Shown: positions 5,771 to 6,293 of the stretch, piece by piece
Layout of the letters: every line of letters starts with the position of its first letter
Position numbering within the stretch: position 1 is the first letter of the stretch
DNA from: Acidimicrobiia bacterium
Lineage (GTDB): Bacteria > Actinomycetota > Acidimicrobiia > Spongiisociales > ZC4RG35
Length of the DNA stretch: 6,293 bases
Reading direction: 5' to 3'
Assembly: GCA_025929005.1 (NCBI GenBank)
Contig: JAICND010000099.1
Coordinates: 1 to 6,293 of the forward strand
Notes under the pieces: generated by a model
Seen by the model: the letters and a program-made list of their open reading frames with translations, nothing else
What the model was told of the DNA's origin: nothing
The model's database searches: none
Made by a program: the position numbers and the translations under genes

Positions 5771-6091
5771 GTGACAACTGAACCGCAAGCTGGTTATCCA
5801 GAGCAGAGTCAGGCCGTGACAGTGTTGGTGCTTGGCATCCTGTCAATCGTCGTGTGTCAGATTCTGGGCCCCTTCGCATGGAAGATGGGCAACGACGAAT
5901 TGAAGGCCATCACTGAGCGCCGCCGTTCACCCGAGGGTCAAGGGATGGCCCAGGCGGGGAAGATCTGCGGAATTGTTGGCACGGTTCTGCTCGGCATGGT
6001 CGTGATCGGGATCCTCCTGGTCTTCCTGGTTTTCATCCCGGTCGGGATCGTTACCAGGGCCGACTTTGGAGGGATCGAGTTCACCCCTTGA
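5771..6091 (+). CDS. DUF4190 small membrane protein (second paralogue)
   Basis: The product is 106 aa, built like the gene at 5098. The N-terminus (PQAGYPEQSQ) precedes a hydrophobic helix with the identical LVLGILSIV block, ending FAWKMGN. A charged loop (ELKAITERRRSPEGQ) is followed by a second, longer hydrophobic segment (about 62-95) and a short polar tail. The ILGPFAWKMGN and GMAQAGKICGIVG stretches match the DUF4190 consensus better than the first copy does. Function is unknown; two-helix membrane topology is predicted by eye. The frame is open back to 5618, but GTG 5771 is chosen because of the AGGAG site and the alignment with the first paralogue. The 3' end overlaps the convergent Mrp gene by 11 bp. 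Confidence 0.85.
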   Translation: MTTEPQAGYPEQSQAVTVLVLGILSIVVCQILGPFAWKMGNDELKAITERRRSPEGQGMAQAGKICGIVGTVLLGMVVIGILLVFLVFIPVGIVTRADFGGIEFTP

Positions 6092-6293
6092 TGACAAGTT
6101 GGGGGTGACTGCGAACCCGCGGCTTGCGCTGCTCAACCTGATCCGCCAAAGCTTCGAAGGCCAGGACGGCTTCGCTTCCAGGGGCCGCCAGCTGCACCGG
6201 TATGCCGTGATCAGCGCCTTCTCTCATTTCGACCAGGAATGGAATCTGACCCAACAGCGGAACATCGATTTCTTGGGCGAGCGCCGCCCCCCC
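6081..6293 (-). CDS. mrp: Mrp/NBP35-family P-loop ATPase (Fe-S cluster carrier), C-terminal 70 residues
   Basis: The minus-strand frame is open from the window edge to TGA at 6083-6081; only the last 70 residues are seen. They read GGAALAQEIDVPLLGQIPF, then VEMREGADHGIPVQLAAPGSE, then AVLAFEALADQVEQ. This is the conserved end of Mrp/ApbC proteins, where the line VPLLGxIP...xREGxDxGxPV follows the last strands of the P-loop fold. Family knowledge: these ATPases bind and pass on [4Fe-4S] clusters and are also classed with ParA/MinD ATPases. The Walker A motif and the cluster-binding CxxC lie outside the window, so function rests on the C-terminus alone. A short basic tail (RKPRVRSHPQLVIKG) ends the protein. 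It converges on the DUF4190 gene with an 11 bp overlap of coding ends. Confidence 0.85.
   Translation of the reverse strand, partial: GGAALAQEIDVPLLGQIPFLVEMREGADHGIPVQLAAPGSEAVLAFEALADQVEQRKPRVRSHPQLVIKG

Noticed and set aside
6287..6293. Run of seven C at the window edge
   Set aside because: On the minus strand it reads as Gly codons expected in this Mrp segment and keeps the frame, so it is explained as coding sequence.
1..6293. A defence system, mobile element or CRISPR array
   Set aside because: No direct-repeat series, transposase, integrase, nuclease or phage-like gene is visible. All genes belong to metabolic or small membrane-protein families with similar base composition.

Overview
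The window is 6.3 kb of dense, GC-rich bacterial chromosome, nearly all coding. GTG starts, 1-4 bp gene overlaps and start codons placed directly behind -10-like hexamers (leaderless style) fit a high-GC actinobacterium-like organism. A lineage near the Acidimicrobiia is a guess from protein style only; no ribosomal or marker gene is present to settle it. I see no mobile element, CRISPR array, tRNA or rRNA, and no gene-free stretch longer than 60 bp.

Left part (1-2079): the 3' end of a short-chain dehydrogenase (SDR) is translationally coupled to a small JAMM/M67 zinc peptidase. These converge, with a 1 bp gap, on a minus-strand gene for a rhodanese + MoeB/ThiF-type E1 enzyme. JAMM peptidases and E1-like adenylyltransferases both act on ubiquitin-fold sulfur carriers (ThiS, MoaD, CysO), so this pair suggests sulfur-carrier chemistry, although no carrier gene is visible here.

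Middle part (2080-5061): a 52 bp divergent promoter region drives the E1 gene leftward and a rightward operon. That operon holds pntAB (short membrane subunit of proton-translocating NAD(P) transhydrogenase), pntB (beta subunit with the NADP domain) and, in a 4 bp overlap, a class III PLP aminotransferase. The NAD-binding subunit PntAA, needed for a working transhydrogenase and normally encoded just before pntAB, is absent: its usual place is taken by the divergent E1 gene.

Right part (5062-6293): three small membrane-protein genes lie in the order DUF4190 - DUF2752 - DUF4190. The two DUF4190 proteins are recognisable paralogues flanking a Cys-motif DUF2752 protein. A convergent minus-strand gene, the C-terminal end of an Mrp/NBP35-type P-loop ATPase (Fe-S cluster carrier family), overlaps the last of them by 11 bp and runs off the window.

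Most of the window is conventional metabolism. The items most worth a second look are the transhydrogenase operon that lacks pntAA but carries a coupled aminotransferase, and the paralogue-flanked DUF2752 cassette.
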